This document shows, piece after piece, positions 27,983 to 36,305 of a stretch of 64,000 nt of DNA (position 1 is its first letter; each line of letters starts with the position of its first letter). The notes below the pieces were generated by a model, which worked only from the letters and a program-made list of their open reading frames with translations, was not told the origin of the DNA and did no database searches. Source of the DNA: Rhodospirillaceae bacterium (GTDB lineage: Bacteria; Pseudomonadota; Alphaproteobacteria; Rhodospirillales; Rhodospirillaceae); contig JABJAH010000066.1 of NCBI GenBank assembly GCA_018666155.1, positions 1 through 64,000 of the forward strand, given 5' to 3'. A program made the position numbers and the translations under genes.

Positions 27983-28629
27983 CCCTGTAACCTTTTCATC
28001 ATGTCTGCCGCGATTGGGGCACGTTGATCTTGAATTTTCTGATTGGCCGGACGGCCATAAGTGTTTGTGTACCATGCCGCGACTTTAGGCCAACCGGAAA
28101 GATCGAAATCTGATCGGTCCAGATATTCCATTACACACGCAGCGTTGAGATCAGCAACTGTGAAAGTTTCACCGGAGAGATACGCATGCTCGTCCAGCGC
28201 CAGAGTCATCAGATCAAGCAACGGCCCGGTGCGCTCAGCCATATTTGCGATCAAGGCTTGATCCCGATCGGGCTCTTTCTTGAACAAGAATTCGCGAATA
28301 CGGCCATAGGCTAGTGGCTCAAGCTCAGCAGCAGCCCAGAAGGACCACTGTACACAGAGGGCGCGTCCGGCATCATCGTCGGGCCAAAGCCCGCCTTGGC
28401 CGTATTTCTGTACCAAGTAAAGATTGATCCCCAGCGATTCGGAGAGGGTCGCGTCACCGTCTTCCAGCGTGGGAACTTTGCCCGCTGGGTTTATTTTTAG
28501 ATAGGCGGCAGAACGGTTCTCTTGCTTCGCCCAGTCGAGGGAAACATGCTCATACTCTAGACCGAGCTCTTCGAGCATCCACAGATTGCGCGTCGCCCGG
28601 GAGACGAAGCTGCCGTAAATTTTAATCAT
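27979..28629 (-). CDS. Glutathione S-transferase family protein (second of three)
   Basis: A 216-residue GST, paralogue of its two neighbours. N-terminal block MIKIYGSFVSRATRNLWMLEELGLEYE, GSH-site block INPAGKVPTLEDGDATLSES, C-terminal domain with FTVADLNAACVMEYLDRSDFDLSGWP. It is about 20 residues longer at the C-terminus than the third copy. It is translationally coupled to the third copy and follows the first by 25 bases. Detoxification or a specific lyase or isomerase role are both possible. Confidence 0.9.
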   Translation of the reverse strand: MIKIYGSFVSRATRNLWMLEELGLEYEHVSLDWAKQENRSAAYLKINPAGKVPTLEDGDATLSESLGINLYLVQKYGQGGLWPDDDAGRALCVQWSFWAAAELEPLAYGRIREFLFKKEPDRDQALIANMAERTGPLLDLMTLALDEHAYLSGETFTVADLNAACVMEYLDRSDFDLSGWPKVAAWYTNTYGRPANQKIQDQRAPIAADMMKRLQG

Positions 28630-28654
28630 CTTTATGTGAGTCCTATTGAGGTGT

Positions 28655-29281
28655 TTAAGCCGCTTCTTTAGCCTTGATCGCCGTCATCGCCTGAAAAGCG
28701 GGCCGGTCCATGCAGCGCGCAATCCAGTCTTTCACCTTGGGCCACGGTGAGAGATCGAAATTGGTGCGCACAAAATACTCGACCGAGCACGCCACGTTGA
28801 GATCGGCAACAGTGAAGGAGTCACCCGCAAGATAAGATTGAGATTGCAGAGTTGTTTCTAAGGTATTGAGTGGCGCTTTGGACCGTTCTGCCGCGGCGTC
28901 AATCACTTCTTGGCTGCGTTCTTCTTTGCTCTTGAAGATGAACTGAACAAGTCGCGTGGACCCAGGCGGTTCAGCCTCCGTGACAGAGAATAGAGTCCAT
29001 TGCAGACACTGGGCCTGGCCAGCCGCATCATCTGGCCACAGCGCGCCTTTTCCATAGGTCTGTGCCAAGTATAAATTGATGGCTAGGCTTTCGAACATGG
29101 CCACATCACCATCGATCAAGGCCGGGATCTTGGCTCCCGGATTGATGGCCGTGAATTCTGGAGTCTTGGCGTCGCCTGTGGCGTAGTCCAAGGGCTTGTG
29201 CTCGTATTGAACCCCGACTTCTTCGAGGGCCCACAAACAGCGCGCCGACCGGGAAATGGCCTTCCCTAGCAATGTGATCAT
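28655..29281 (-). CDS. Glutathione S-transferase family protein (first of three)
   Basis: A 208-residue GST that opens the tandem set. MITLLGKAISRSARCLWALEEVG and INPGAKIPALIDGDVAMFESLAI are the GSH-domain blocks; FTVADLNVACSVEYFVRTNFDLSPWPKV is the helical-domain block. It lies back to back with an orphan binding-protein gene; the 72-base gap must hold both promoters. Confidence 0.9.
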   Translation of the reverse strand: MITLLGKAISRSARCLWALEEVGVQYEHKPLDYATGDAKTPEFTAINPGAKIPALIDGDVAMFESLAINLYLAQTYGKGALWPDDAAGQAQCLQWTLFSVTEAEPPGSTRLVQFIFKSKEERSQEVIDAAAERSKAPLNTLETTLQSQSYLAGDSFTVADLNVACSVEYFVRTNFDLSPWPKVKDWIARCMDRPAFQAMTAIKAKEAA

Positions 29282-29353
29282 CGTGCGTTCCTCCCATAAA
29301 TTTTATTGCAGCGGAGTTTAGAGGGTCAGCCCAAGGCGCGCTATACTCGCGAC

Positions 29354-30859
29354 ATGACCCGCGTATGTATGAATTTCATTCGGATTTCGATTTACCTCTG
29401 TCTCCTAGCATCAGGGCCAGCCTGGGCGGAGAAGGCGCTAACCCTCGGCATCCAGTTCTTGCCGGCCACACGTGGCAATCCACACCAAAACGTCAGCCTG
29501 CCAGGCACCTTGCCCCTGCAGGCCATATTCGATTCCCTGACCCGCATCGGTGTTGACGGTGCGGCTGGACCAGCCCTGGCGACCGGTTGGGAGGCCGAGG
29601 ACCGCAACACATGGGTTTTGACCCTGCGCGACGATGTCACGTTTTCCAACGGCGAACCCTTCGATGCGGAAGCTGTAGTCGCCGCCTTCGACTACCTCCT
29701 ATCCGATCAGGGCAAAAGTGAAACCATCGGGACTCATTTGGCGCGGGTCGGGGTCGACGGTGCCCAGGTGCGTTCAGAACACGTTGTTGAGATCACAACG
29801 ACAAAACCAAATGCAATTCTCCCGATACACCTGGATTTTGTACGCATTCCCGCACCAGCACACTTTGCCGAATTGGGGCCCGAAGGCTTCGCCCTTGATC
29901 CGGTCGGCTCAGGGCCGTTCAAAGTTGAACGCTGGGAAGACGGGAAAATTGAGTTAGTGATCAACGACAAGGCGTGGCGACAGCCAAAACTTGATCGAGT
30001 AACGCTCATCCAGCTCTCTGATCAGGCATCCCGGCTGCAAGGTCTCCTGTCCGGCACGATCGACGTCGCGTTCAATGTCGCCGCGGAAGACAAAACCGTC
30101 GTCGAAGCCGACGGGGGACGCCTCATTACGTATGCCAATCCCTCTGTTGCATACATCCAGGCCGTTAACACCAAGGACACACCCCTAGCCGACGTCAGGG
30201 TCCGTCGGGCGTTAAACTACGCGGTCAATAAAGACCTGATCGTTGACGTCATGTACGGCGGCGCGATTGAGCCGGCGGGGCAAATCGCTCACCCACAGGC
30301 CTATGGCTACAACCCCGCCCTCGCCGCCTATTCCTACGATCCCGAGCGCGCCAAAACACTCCTGGCCGAAGCAGGATATGGCAACGGCTTCAAGATGGTG
30401 ACCTTAATGGTTGGCGGTGCGTCGAACGACGACCAAGCTCTTCAACAAGTAGCGGCTGATCTTGCTCGGGTCGATGTGGAGATGGAGATACAGCGCACCA
30501 CCTTCGCAAAGTATCTTGAATACATGTACCAAACCGGTTGGCCTGACCCCTACAGCGCCTTCTACATGGTGACCAGCGGTTTTGACCCGATGCACGGCTA
30601 TCGCACGCGATCCTGCAAGTGGTCACCGGCCTACTACTGCGACGATGCAATTATGCCGCTGATTGAGAAAGCCGAGAGCGCGTTTGATCCGGAACAACGA
30701 CGGCGGCTGGTCGGCGAAGTCCTGGCCTACGAGCGAGACAACCCGCCGGGCATTCTAATGTGGCAAAGCCCGGCGTTTGATGCAGTCGCGGAGCGGGTGA
30801 CGAGCTATGACGTTGACGCGGATGTACTCTCGTTTCACACCTTGGATGTGAACGACTAA
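29354..30859 (+). CDS. ABC transporter family 5 solute-binding protein, orphan
   Basis: A 501-residue periplasmic protein with signal peptide ending at AWA. Family 5 blocks are WVLTLRDDVTFSNGEPFDA, DPVGSGPFKVERWEDGK and VRVRRALNYAVNKDLI. It is similar in layout to the protein at 8733-10262, and neither has permease or ATPase genes nearby. The ATG at 29354 starts just before the signal sequence; an in-frame TTG lies at 29306. Its stop overlaps the stop of the convergent isomerase-like gene by three bases (CTAA). Ligand unknown. Confidence 0.88.
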   Translation: MTRVCMNFIRISIYLCLLASGPAWAEKALTLGIQFLPATRGNPHQNVSLPGTLPLQAIFDSLTRIGVDGAAGPALATGWEAEDRNTWVLTLRDDVTFSNGEPFDAEAVVAAFDYLLSDQGKSETIGTHLARVGVDGAQVRSEHVVEITTTKPNAILPIHLDFVRIPAPAHFAELGPEGFALDPVGSGPFKVERWEDGKIELVINDKAWRQPKLDRVTLIQLSDQASRLQGLLSGTIDVAFNVAAEDKTVVEADGGRLITYANPSVAYIQAVNTKDTPLADVRVRRALNYAVNKDLIVDVMYGGAIEPAGQIAHPQAYGYNPALAAYSYDPERAKTLLAEAGYGNGFKMVTLMVGGASNDDQALQQVAADLARVDVEMEIQRTTFAKYLEYMYQTGWPDPYSAFYMVTSGFDPMHGYRTRSCKWSPAYYCDDAIMPLIEKAESAFDPEQRRRLVGEVLAYERDNPPGILMWQSPAFDAVAERVTSYDVDADVLSFHTLDVND

Positions 30860-31635
30860 GGCGCGGCGATTCCCCAGTCCTTCGCCCAACCTAGCCCTGC
30901 TTGGGTTCCACCACGCGGATTGTATTCTGCTCCCACCCAGCCGACGTAACCATGGGCATCTAACAGATCGAATATGTAAGGCCAATTCAGTTCGCCGGTG
31001 CGATCGGGTTCGTTTCGCCCCGGCACACCTGCAATTTGAATATGAGCGATTTTATCAAGGTGACTGTCTAAGAAGTCAGTGATCCCGCCCTGGGCACGCT
31101 GAGCGTGAAAGATGTCATACAGAATTTTGAGATTCTTAGCGCCAACGTCCTCAAGCACTTGAAGTGCATCATCGGGACGGAATAAAAAATAACCATCCAT
31201 AACAATCGGCTCGATAACGATGTCGATCTCTATCTCACGCGCAAGGTCCGTGGCCACAGCTAGGTTGCCAATATAAACAGCGAGCGCTTCGTCCCATTTA
31301 TCCTCAGGTACGATACCGGCAAGCACATGAAGACGTTTGCATTCAAGCAAGTCTGCGTAGTTGAGGGCGACCTCTATGGAGTCTCGGAACTCCTGCTGGC
31401 GACCGGGCAAGGCGGCGAGGCCTCGTTCACCTGCTGCGTAGTCTCCGGGCGGCGCATTAAACAGCGTCATGCTAACGCCCGCCATCGCGGCAGCGTCCCC
31501 CACTTTCTCTGCCGGTTCAGCATAGGGGAACAAACACTCCACCCCTTTGAATCCACAGGCAGACGCGGCGGCAAATCGTTCTAGGAACGGGACTTCTGTA
31601 AAAAGGTGCGAAACGTTGGCGGAAAAACGCGGCAT
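30856..31635 (-). CDS. Hydroxypyruvate isomerase family TIM-barrel protein
   Basis: A 259-residue AP-endonuclease-2 superfamily barrel of the Hyi/OtnI type. It begins MPRFSANVSHLFTEVPFLERF as usual for Hyi. Metal-site residues are suggested in VIEPIVMDGYF, LYDIFHAQ, HIQIAGVPGRNEPD and VGAEYNPRG. These enzymes interconvert hydroxypyruvate and tartronate semialdehyde or related sugar acids. There is no glyoxylate carboligase gene next to it, though a ThDP enzyme lies 2 kb away. The substrate is therefore open. Confidence 0.85.
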   Translation of the reverse strand: MPRFSANVSHLFTEVPFLERFAAASACGFKGVECLFPYAEPAEKVGDAAAMAGVSMTLFNAPPGDYAAGERGLAALPGRQQEFRDSIEVALNYADLLECKRLHVLAGIVPEDKWDEALAVYIGNLAVATDLAREIEIDIVIEPIVMDGYFLFRPDDALQVLEDVGAKNLKILYDIFHAQRAQGGITDFLDSHLDKIAHIQIAGVPGRNEPDRTGELNWPYIFDLLDAHGYVGWVGAEYNPRGGTQAGLGWAKDWGIAAP

Positions 31636-31644
31636 AGAGTCAGA

Positions 31645-32670
31645 TTATCCTTGGGCGGGCTCACCGATTTCTTTAGCAGGTTCACCTGCTACGACACGGC
31701 GTACGGCGGCGGCGATATCCTCGGCGGGATTGAGAGGCGGGTGAGACCAATCCTCGAAGGTCTCGGCCAGTGGTCTAGCATATTCCTGGTCATACAGTCC
31801 CTGATGAAAACGCGCGTGCTTGGCGCTGACAGTCTGTGGTTGCGCATAGATGTACACCGGCGTTTCGGTGGCACAGGCTTCGGCACACATACTCACGGAA
31901 TCTCCAGTGACGACAATCGCATCGGCCAGCGCAAGAAACCCGCGGTAGGGGTTCTCCCCGTCGTGGCCCCACTGAAAGACCACACGTGGTTCAGGGATCG
32001 ATTGCATCAAAGCGGCCTCGGCCTTTTTCCCTGTGCGCCGTGATGTCGTGAGAAGCACACTACCGCCGGTCGAGCTCGCCAGCGCCGCAACTTGAGAACC
32101 AAGGTCAAAAGCATCAACCTGGGAGAACGCACGCCGTCGCGTAGCCCCGCCGACGATGACAGCGATGTGCGGACGAGGCAAAGTGTCGTAGCGGCCCTTC
32201 CATCGCTCGGCCTCTGCCGCAAGCAGATCAGGTGTGATTAGGCTCGGCGCGCCGGTGATGGAGATCACGTTTGGCCAATCCGAAACACGTGTATTGGCGT
32301 CATGCGCGGGCACAGCAATGACATCGAAATCTTTGGCACCCGCATGGCCCGGGAACATGATCTGAACCAGTTTGGTTTTTCCCTGAGACTGCCGCTTGAT
32401 CCAGCGTGCGACAGGCGCTGAGCGCCGTCCTGCCGCTATCACCACATCGGGCCAGGGCCCTGAAAGAGCGCCCCGGCTCTCATCGGCAACACCGGCGAGG
32501 CTCGCTCCGCGAAGAAGGTTTGGCAGCCGGGCCAGCGTCGAATAGCGAATCGCCTTCTCCTCAACCGGCCATCCCAATGCCTGTGCGACACCGAAAACCT
32601 GCGTGTTATTGCCAGGCCGGTCATCGGTGAGCGCCCATACGGTGGCGGAAGTCTGGGGGGAGTCGGTCAT
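31645..32670 (-). CDS. ELM1/DUF1022 family protein
   Basis: A 341-residue protein of the 'mitochondrial fission ELM1' family, which in bacteria is found mainly in alphaproteobacteria. It starts VWALTDDRPGNNTQVFGVAQALGWP, and later has VIVGGATRRR and IVVTGDSVSMCAEACATETPVYIY, a GT-B-like nucleotide-sugar layout. It has been suggested to resemble glycosyltransferases; its bacterial function is unknown. The ATG at 32670 starts at the conserved N-terminus. It is followed ten bases later by the isomerase-like gene and is divergent from pyrE. Confidence 0.87.
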   Translation of the reverse strand: MTDSPQTSATVWALTDDRPGNNTQVFGVAQALGWPVEEKAIRYSTLARLPNLLRGASLAGVADESRGALSGPWPDVVIAAGRRSAPVARWIKRQSQGKTKLVQIMFPGHAGAKDFDVIAVPAHDANTRVSDWPNVISITGAPSLITPDLLAAEAERWKGRYDTLPRPHIAVIVGGATRRRAFSQVDAFDLGSQVAALASSTGGSVLLTTSRRTGKKAEAALMQSIPEPRVVFQWGHDGENPYRGFLALADAIVVTGDSVSMCAEACATETPVYIYAQPQTVSAKHARFHQGLYDQEYARPLAETFEDWSHPPLNPAEDIAAAVRRVVAGEPAKEIGEPAQG

Positions 32671-32780
32671 ACTATGGGCACGGGAAAAGCGGTTCGTCCG
32701 AAGGCGTTGAGAGATGGCGCACAACTCAGTAAACAGGGGGAACAGCAATCCGTAAAGCCAGCCGAAAGACTTTCATCCCG

Positions 32781-33467
32781 ATGACCTCACGTACCCCGCG
32801 CCAACAGGCCGCAGCCCGCACCATCGCCAACATCTTGCTTGAAACCAAGGCGGTCAATTTCCGGCCAGAAGAGCCCTATACGCTGACGGCTGGCTGGGCG
32901 AGCCCGGTGTACATCGACTGCCGCTGGCTGATTTCCTTTCCGCGTGCCCGCCGGACGATCACCCTTCTGGCCCGCGAGGAGATCGAGCAAACCATCGGCT
33001 ATGAACATCTCGACGCAGTTGCCGGTGGTGAGACCGCAGGCATTCCTTACGCGGCGTGGATTTCCGACGCCTTGATGCTGCCGATGCAATATGTCCGCAA
33101 GAAGCCAAAGGGCTTTGGCCGCATGGCACAGATCGAAGGCAACTTAGAAGAAGGCTCCAACGTGTTGCTGGTTGAAGACCTGGCAACCGACGGCGGTAGC
33201 AAATTGGCCTTCGTCAAAGCGCTGCGTGACGCCGGTGCGAAATGCAGTCACACCTTCGTGGTGTTCTTTTACGATGCGTTTCCTGGCGCCCTCGACAGCT
33301 TGGACAAAGAAGGCGTGTCCCTGCTCTACCTCTGCACCTGGGCCGACGTGATTGAGGCGGCTGAAGAGGGCGGATACTTCGATGCCGATAAGATCAGCGG
33401 TGTCCGCGATTTCCTCAAAGATCCCATCGGCTGGTCTCAGGCCCATGGCGGACGCGGCGCCGACTAA
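32781..33467 (+). CDS. pyrE: Orotate phosphoribosyltransferase
   Basis: A 228-residue type I phosphoribosyltransferase. The PRPP loop is VLLVEDLATDGGSK, and YVRKKPKGFGRMAQIEG is the conserved flexible loop with catalytic lysine. It makes OMP from orotate and PRPP in pyrimidine synthesis. It stands apart from other pyr genes. A ThDP enzyme gene follows 45 bases later on the same strand. Confidence 0.93.
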   Translation: MTSRTPRQQAAARTIANILLETKAVNFRPEEPYTLTAGWASPVYIDCRWLISFPRARRTITLLAREEIEQTIGYEHLDAVAGGETAGIPYAAWISDALMLPMQYVRKKPKGFGRMAQIEGNLEEGSNVLLVEDLATDGGSKLAFVKALRDAGAKCSHTFVVFFYDAFPGALDSLDKEGVSLLYLCTWADVIEAAEEGGYFDADKISGVRDFLKDPIGWSQAHGGRGAD

Positions 33468-33512
33468 ACGCAACTGACGGGGCATGGAGTCGCCTCTCAC
33501 ATAGGAGACCGC

Positions 33513-35234
33513 ATGTCAGAGTTCGTTCCACCGCAAGCACCGACCCTGGGATGGGCGAGCGACATCGCCGCAGAAATGCTTCGGCGCAGCGGCCTCAAAT
33601 ACATCAGCCTGGTGCCGGGAGCGAGCTATCGCGGCCTGCATGATTCCATCGTCAACTACCTCGGCAATACAGATCCAGAAATGGTGTTGTGCCTGACCGA
33701 GCAGGCAGCGGTCGGCATCGCTCACGGTTACGCAAAAGTGACCGGCAAACCGATGGGCGTCGCTCTGCACGCCAACATCGGCGTGATGCATGCGGCGATT
33801 AACATCTTCGACGCCTACGCCGACCGCATGCCGATGGTTATTATGGGCGCGACAGGCCCGGTGGATGCAGCAAAGCGCAGACCCTGGATCGATTGGATTC
33901 ATACGGCCGCAGATCAAGCGGCTATGGTGCGCGACTACCTCAAGTGGGACGACCAGCCCGGCTCAGCTGAAGCCATTGCAGAGTCCGTATTGCGGGCGAC
34001 GCTGATGGCATCAACCGCGCCGATGGGCCCGACCTACGTGTGTCTGGATGCCGCCCTTCAAGAAGAGCCGCTCGACGAACCCGTGGCCCTGCCTGATCCG
34101 AAGCATTTTCCCGTCGGGGCCCCACCCGGCCCCGATGCAGAGGGCTTGGCCAGTGCGACAGAAGCTCTCAAGGGTGCGAAAAAGGTCGTTATTCTGGCCG
34201 GGCGGGTATCCCGCGATGAGGCGGATTGGGCGGGGCGCGTTCAATTGGCAGAAGGCCTGAATGCCAAGGTCTATACCGCACTGAAACTGGCAGCCTCTTT
34301 CCCAAATTCCCACCCCCTACACGAGAGTGTTCTGCCCCTGTTTCAGAGCAAGGATGATCTGTCGGCTTTGTGCGATGGCGATGTGGTGCTGAGCTTGGAC
34401 TGGCTCGATGTCAAAGCGCTGTTGGATACGGCCGGCCGTGCCGACGACGACTCTCTTACGGTTATTCATGCCTCGCTGGATCGGTACGCCCACACTGGCG
34501 CGGTGATGGATTACCTCGGATTGCCACGCACCGACATCATGCTGTTGGCCGACCCGGACACAACAACCCGCGCGCTAATCAAAGCGCTGGACTTAACAAC
34601 AACGCCGGCCACCGTTGTGGCTAAGCCAGGCGTTGTCGCCCCCCCTGACACGCCGACAATCTCAATGGCCCATCTCGCCGAGGCGACAACACGCGCGCTG
34701 AAGGATCACAAGGCCTGCTACGCCTGTCTGCCTTTCGGCTGGCCTGCCGCAGCGTCGCCCTTCGATCATCCGCTGGATTACCTGGGGGCCGATGCTGGCG
34801 GCGTGATTGGTGCTGGACCGTCCTTCGCGATTGGCGCCGCCCTGGCGATGCAGGACACAGACCCGGACAGACTTGTTGTCTGCGCAACCGGCGATGGCGA
34901 TCTCTTGTCGGGTATGGCGAGCCTGTGGACCGCGGCGCAGAGGGGCTTACCGATATTGGCGGTGATCAACAACAACCGATCGTTTTATAACGACGAGCGG
35001 CACCAAGACCGCGTGGCTCAAGCCCGCGGACGGCCCCGCGAGAATAAGTGGGTCGGACAACGTCTCGATGATCCGCCGCCTGATCTATGTGGGCTGGCTA
35101 AGGCTCAAGGCTGGGCCGCTGTGGGTCCGGTGGCGTTGCCGGAAGACCTGCCAGCCGCGTTCGACCGGGCGATGGCGTCAATCGCGAGAGGTCGTCCAAC
35201 GCTGATTGACGTGTTGGTTGATCCCGGCGCGTGA
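33513..35234 (+). CDS. Thiamine diphosphate-dependent enzyme (acetolactate synthase-like superfamily)
   Basis: A 573-residue ThDP enzyme with the usual order Pyr domain, central domain, PP domain. The catalytic glutamate is in LCLTEQAAVGIAHGYAKVTGKP (about residues 55-76). The ThDP/Mg motif begins at GDGDLLSG and ends at NNRSFYND. It is similar in form to benzoylformate decarboxylase or acetolactate synthase, but no small regulatory subunit is present. It makes or breaks a C-C bond next to a carbonyl; the substrate is unknown. AGGAG lies seven bases before the ATG. Possible partners are the Hyi-like barrel upstream and the PrpD-like gene downstream. Confidence 0.87.
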   Translation: MSEFVPPQAPTLGWASDIAAEMLRRSGLKYISLVPGASYRGLHDSIVNYLGNTDPEMVLCLTEQAAVGIAHGYAKVTGKPMGVALHANIGVMHAAINIFDAYADRMPMVIMGATGPVDAAKRRPWIDWIHTAADQAAMVRDYLKWDDQPGSAEAIAESVLRATLMASTAPMGPTYVCLDAALQEEPLDEPVALPDPKHFPVGAPPGPDAEGLASATEALKGAKKVVILAGRVSRDEADWAGRVQLAEGLNAKVYTALKLAASFPNSHPLHESVLPLFQSKDDLSALCDGDVVLSLDWLDVKALLDTAGRADDDSLTVIHASLDRYAHTGAVMDYLGLPRTDIMLLADPDTTTRALIKALDLTTTPATVVAKPGVVAPPDTPTISMAHLAEATTRALKDHKACYACLPFGWPAAASPFDHPLDYLGADAGGVIGAGPSFAIGAALAMQDTDPDRLVVCATGDGDLLSGMASLWTAAQRGLPILAVINNNRSFYNDERHQDRVAQARGRPRENKWVGQRLDDPPPDLCGLAKAQGWAAVGPVALPEDLPAAFDRAMASIARGRPTLIDVLVDPGA

Positions 35235-35251
35235 CAGCAAAATCTGGACAC

Positions 35252-35285
35252 AAAAAAACCAACAGGCCTAAACGCTCTGCTGGTT
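35252..35285 (-). terminator. Rho-independent terminator of the cold-shock gene
   Basis: Read on the minus strand, AACCAGCAG (35285-35277) pairs with CTGTTGGTT (35265-35257) through nine pairs, one of them G-U, then a run of T ends at 35252. It lies about 70 bases after the csp stop. The plus strand shows no T run, so it does not obviously serve the ThDP enzyme gene. Confidence 0.82.
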
Positions 35286-35355
35286 AATCTGTACCCCTTA
35301 AGAGAACGCCGCGCCCACACAAGGAGGACGCGGTGTACTCAACTGAGATCGCCGA

Positions 35356-35562
35356 TTATTCGACGACCAAGTTTTCGGCAGAGGTCTTGCCGTTTTGGCC
35401 TTGCACGAGTTCGAATTGAACTTTTTGGCCTTCATTAAGGCCGGACAATCCAGCGCGCTCAACAGCTGAGATATGGACAAAGGCGTCCTTCGAGCCGTCG
35501 TCGGGTTCAACAAACCCGTAGCCCTTGGTCGCATTGAACCACTTTACGGTTCCGCTCGGCAT
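35356..35562 (-). CDS. Cold-shock domain protein
   Basis: A 68-residue single CSD protein. RNA-binding motifs are KGYGFVEP (RNP1) and DAFVHIS (RNP2), with the usual start MPSGTVKWFNATKGYG. It binds single-stranded nucleic acid, acting as RNA chaperone or antiterminator. GGAG lies nine bases before the ATG. The frame is open to 35676, but that part is leader. The leader contains a six-pair inverted repeat (GGCCTC 35591-35596, GAGGCC 35612-35617) that may be a regulatory structure. Confidence 0.93.
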   Translation of the reverse strand: MPSGTVKWFNATKGYGFVEPDDGSKDAFVHISAVERAGLSGLNEGQKVQFELVQGQNGKTSAENLVVE

Positions 35563-36011
35563 AGTCTTTTCTCCAGTAGTACACATATAGGGCCTCTCCC
35601 ACAGCGGGCATGAGGCCTTTAAAAACGACCACACTGTTTGGAGTGATTTAGGCGAGCAATAAGGTATTAAACGCAAAAATAACGCAAAGCAGCGCGAATC
35701 GTATCATTCCTCGTACCCAAGAAGCCTTGGCAAGTCAACTGGCTGAGACCAATTCCGCCCAAATACACAAAGTATTGAAAATGCGCGGAACCAGCCCATG
35801 CACCAGTGGTTCGCGGCATCGAGCCTATGCACGTGTGATCGGTGGAACGAGGCCATGCGCGACAAAAATACAAACGAGCCCATGCACCGCGGAAAATGGC
35901 GCGAAGCAATGTTGTGTGGAGGTGTTTACTGCAGTCTGCCCGGAATATTATTGTAATTAACAATTTTTATTGTTATCATGTGTCTCCCGAAAAAGTCAGG
36001 AGGAGAACGGC
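35563..36011. other. Gene-free stretch between csp and a small hypothetical gene
   Basis: About 450 bases. It holds the csp leader, an AT-rich segment near 35940-35980 that probably carries the promoter of the gene at 36012, and a set of four short repeats described separately. Open frames here lack ribosome binding sites and protein-like composition. Confidence 0.5.
35793..35888 (+). repeat. Four degenerate repeats of AGCCCATGCACC spaced 27-29 bases
   Basis: Copies begin at 35793 (AGCCCATGCACC), 35822 (AGCCTATGCACG), 35850 (AGGCCATGCGCG) and 35877 (AGCCCATGCACC). The first and last are identical. Spacing of the central ATG is 29, 28 and 27 bases. The intervening sequences are unrelated. This is too few and too degenerate for CRISPR; it may be a set of protein-binding sites. 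Confidence 0.55.
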
Positions 36012-36233
36012 ATGCCCCAGAACCCACCACCTTCTCAACCAATTTTGAACGATGGCAAATTCCCTGATCGACGGGCACCACCGTCCCGGCTCAAGGATCA
36101 CGGGATCCAGCGCAGCACGGCCCCATCCGTGGCCCAACGCCTGCTGCTGGCCAGCCGGGTGCGAGAAGCGTTGGATGAGGGGCTGTCAAAGTGGGACAGA
36201 AGCCACAGCACGAAACCACCCACCTCTTTGTAA
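36012..36233 (+). CDS. Hypothetical 73-residue protein
   Basis: An unrecognised small basic protein. The case for it is a strong ribosome binding site AGGAGGAGA about five bases before the ATG and an AT-rich promoter-like stretch upstream. The N-terminal half is rich in Pro and Gln (MPQNPPPSQPI); the second half has a possible helix (SVAQRLLLASRVREALDEGL). No signal or membrane segment. The next gene starts 73 bases downstream on the same strand. Confidence 0.5.
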   Translation: MPQNPPPSQPILNDGKFPDRRAPPSRLKDHGIQRSTAPSVAQRLLLASRVREALDEGLSKWDRSHSTKPPTSL

Positions 36234-36305
36234 TTTGGCGCAGACACGGTCGGCCAAAGCATTTCGTGCTAAATATGCAGCTGGACTCTCAGGGGGAGAA
36301 AAGCA

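Noticed and set aside
35793..35888. Possible CRISPR array
   Set aside because: The repeats are only 12 bases, degenerate, four in number, and no cas genes are nearby.
35667..35963. Open frame of about 98 codons upstream of the cold-shock gene
   Set aside because: No ribosome binding site, unusual composition, and it runs through the repeat cluster.
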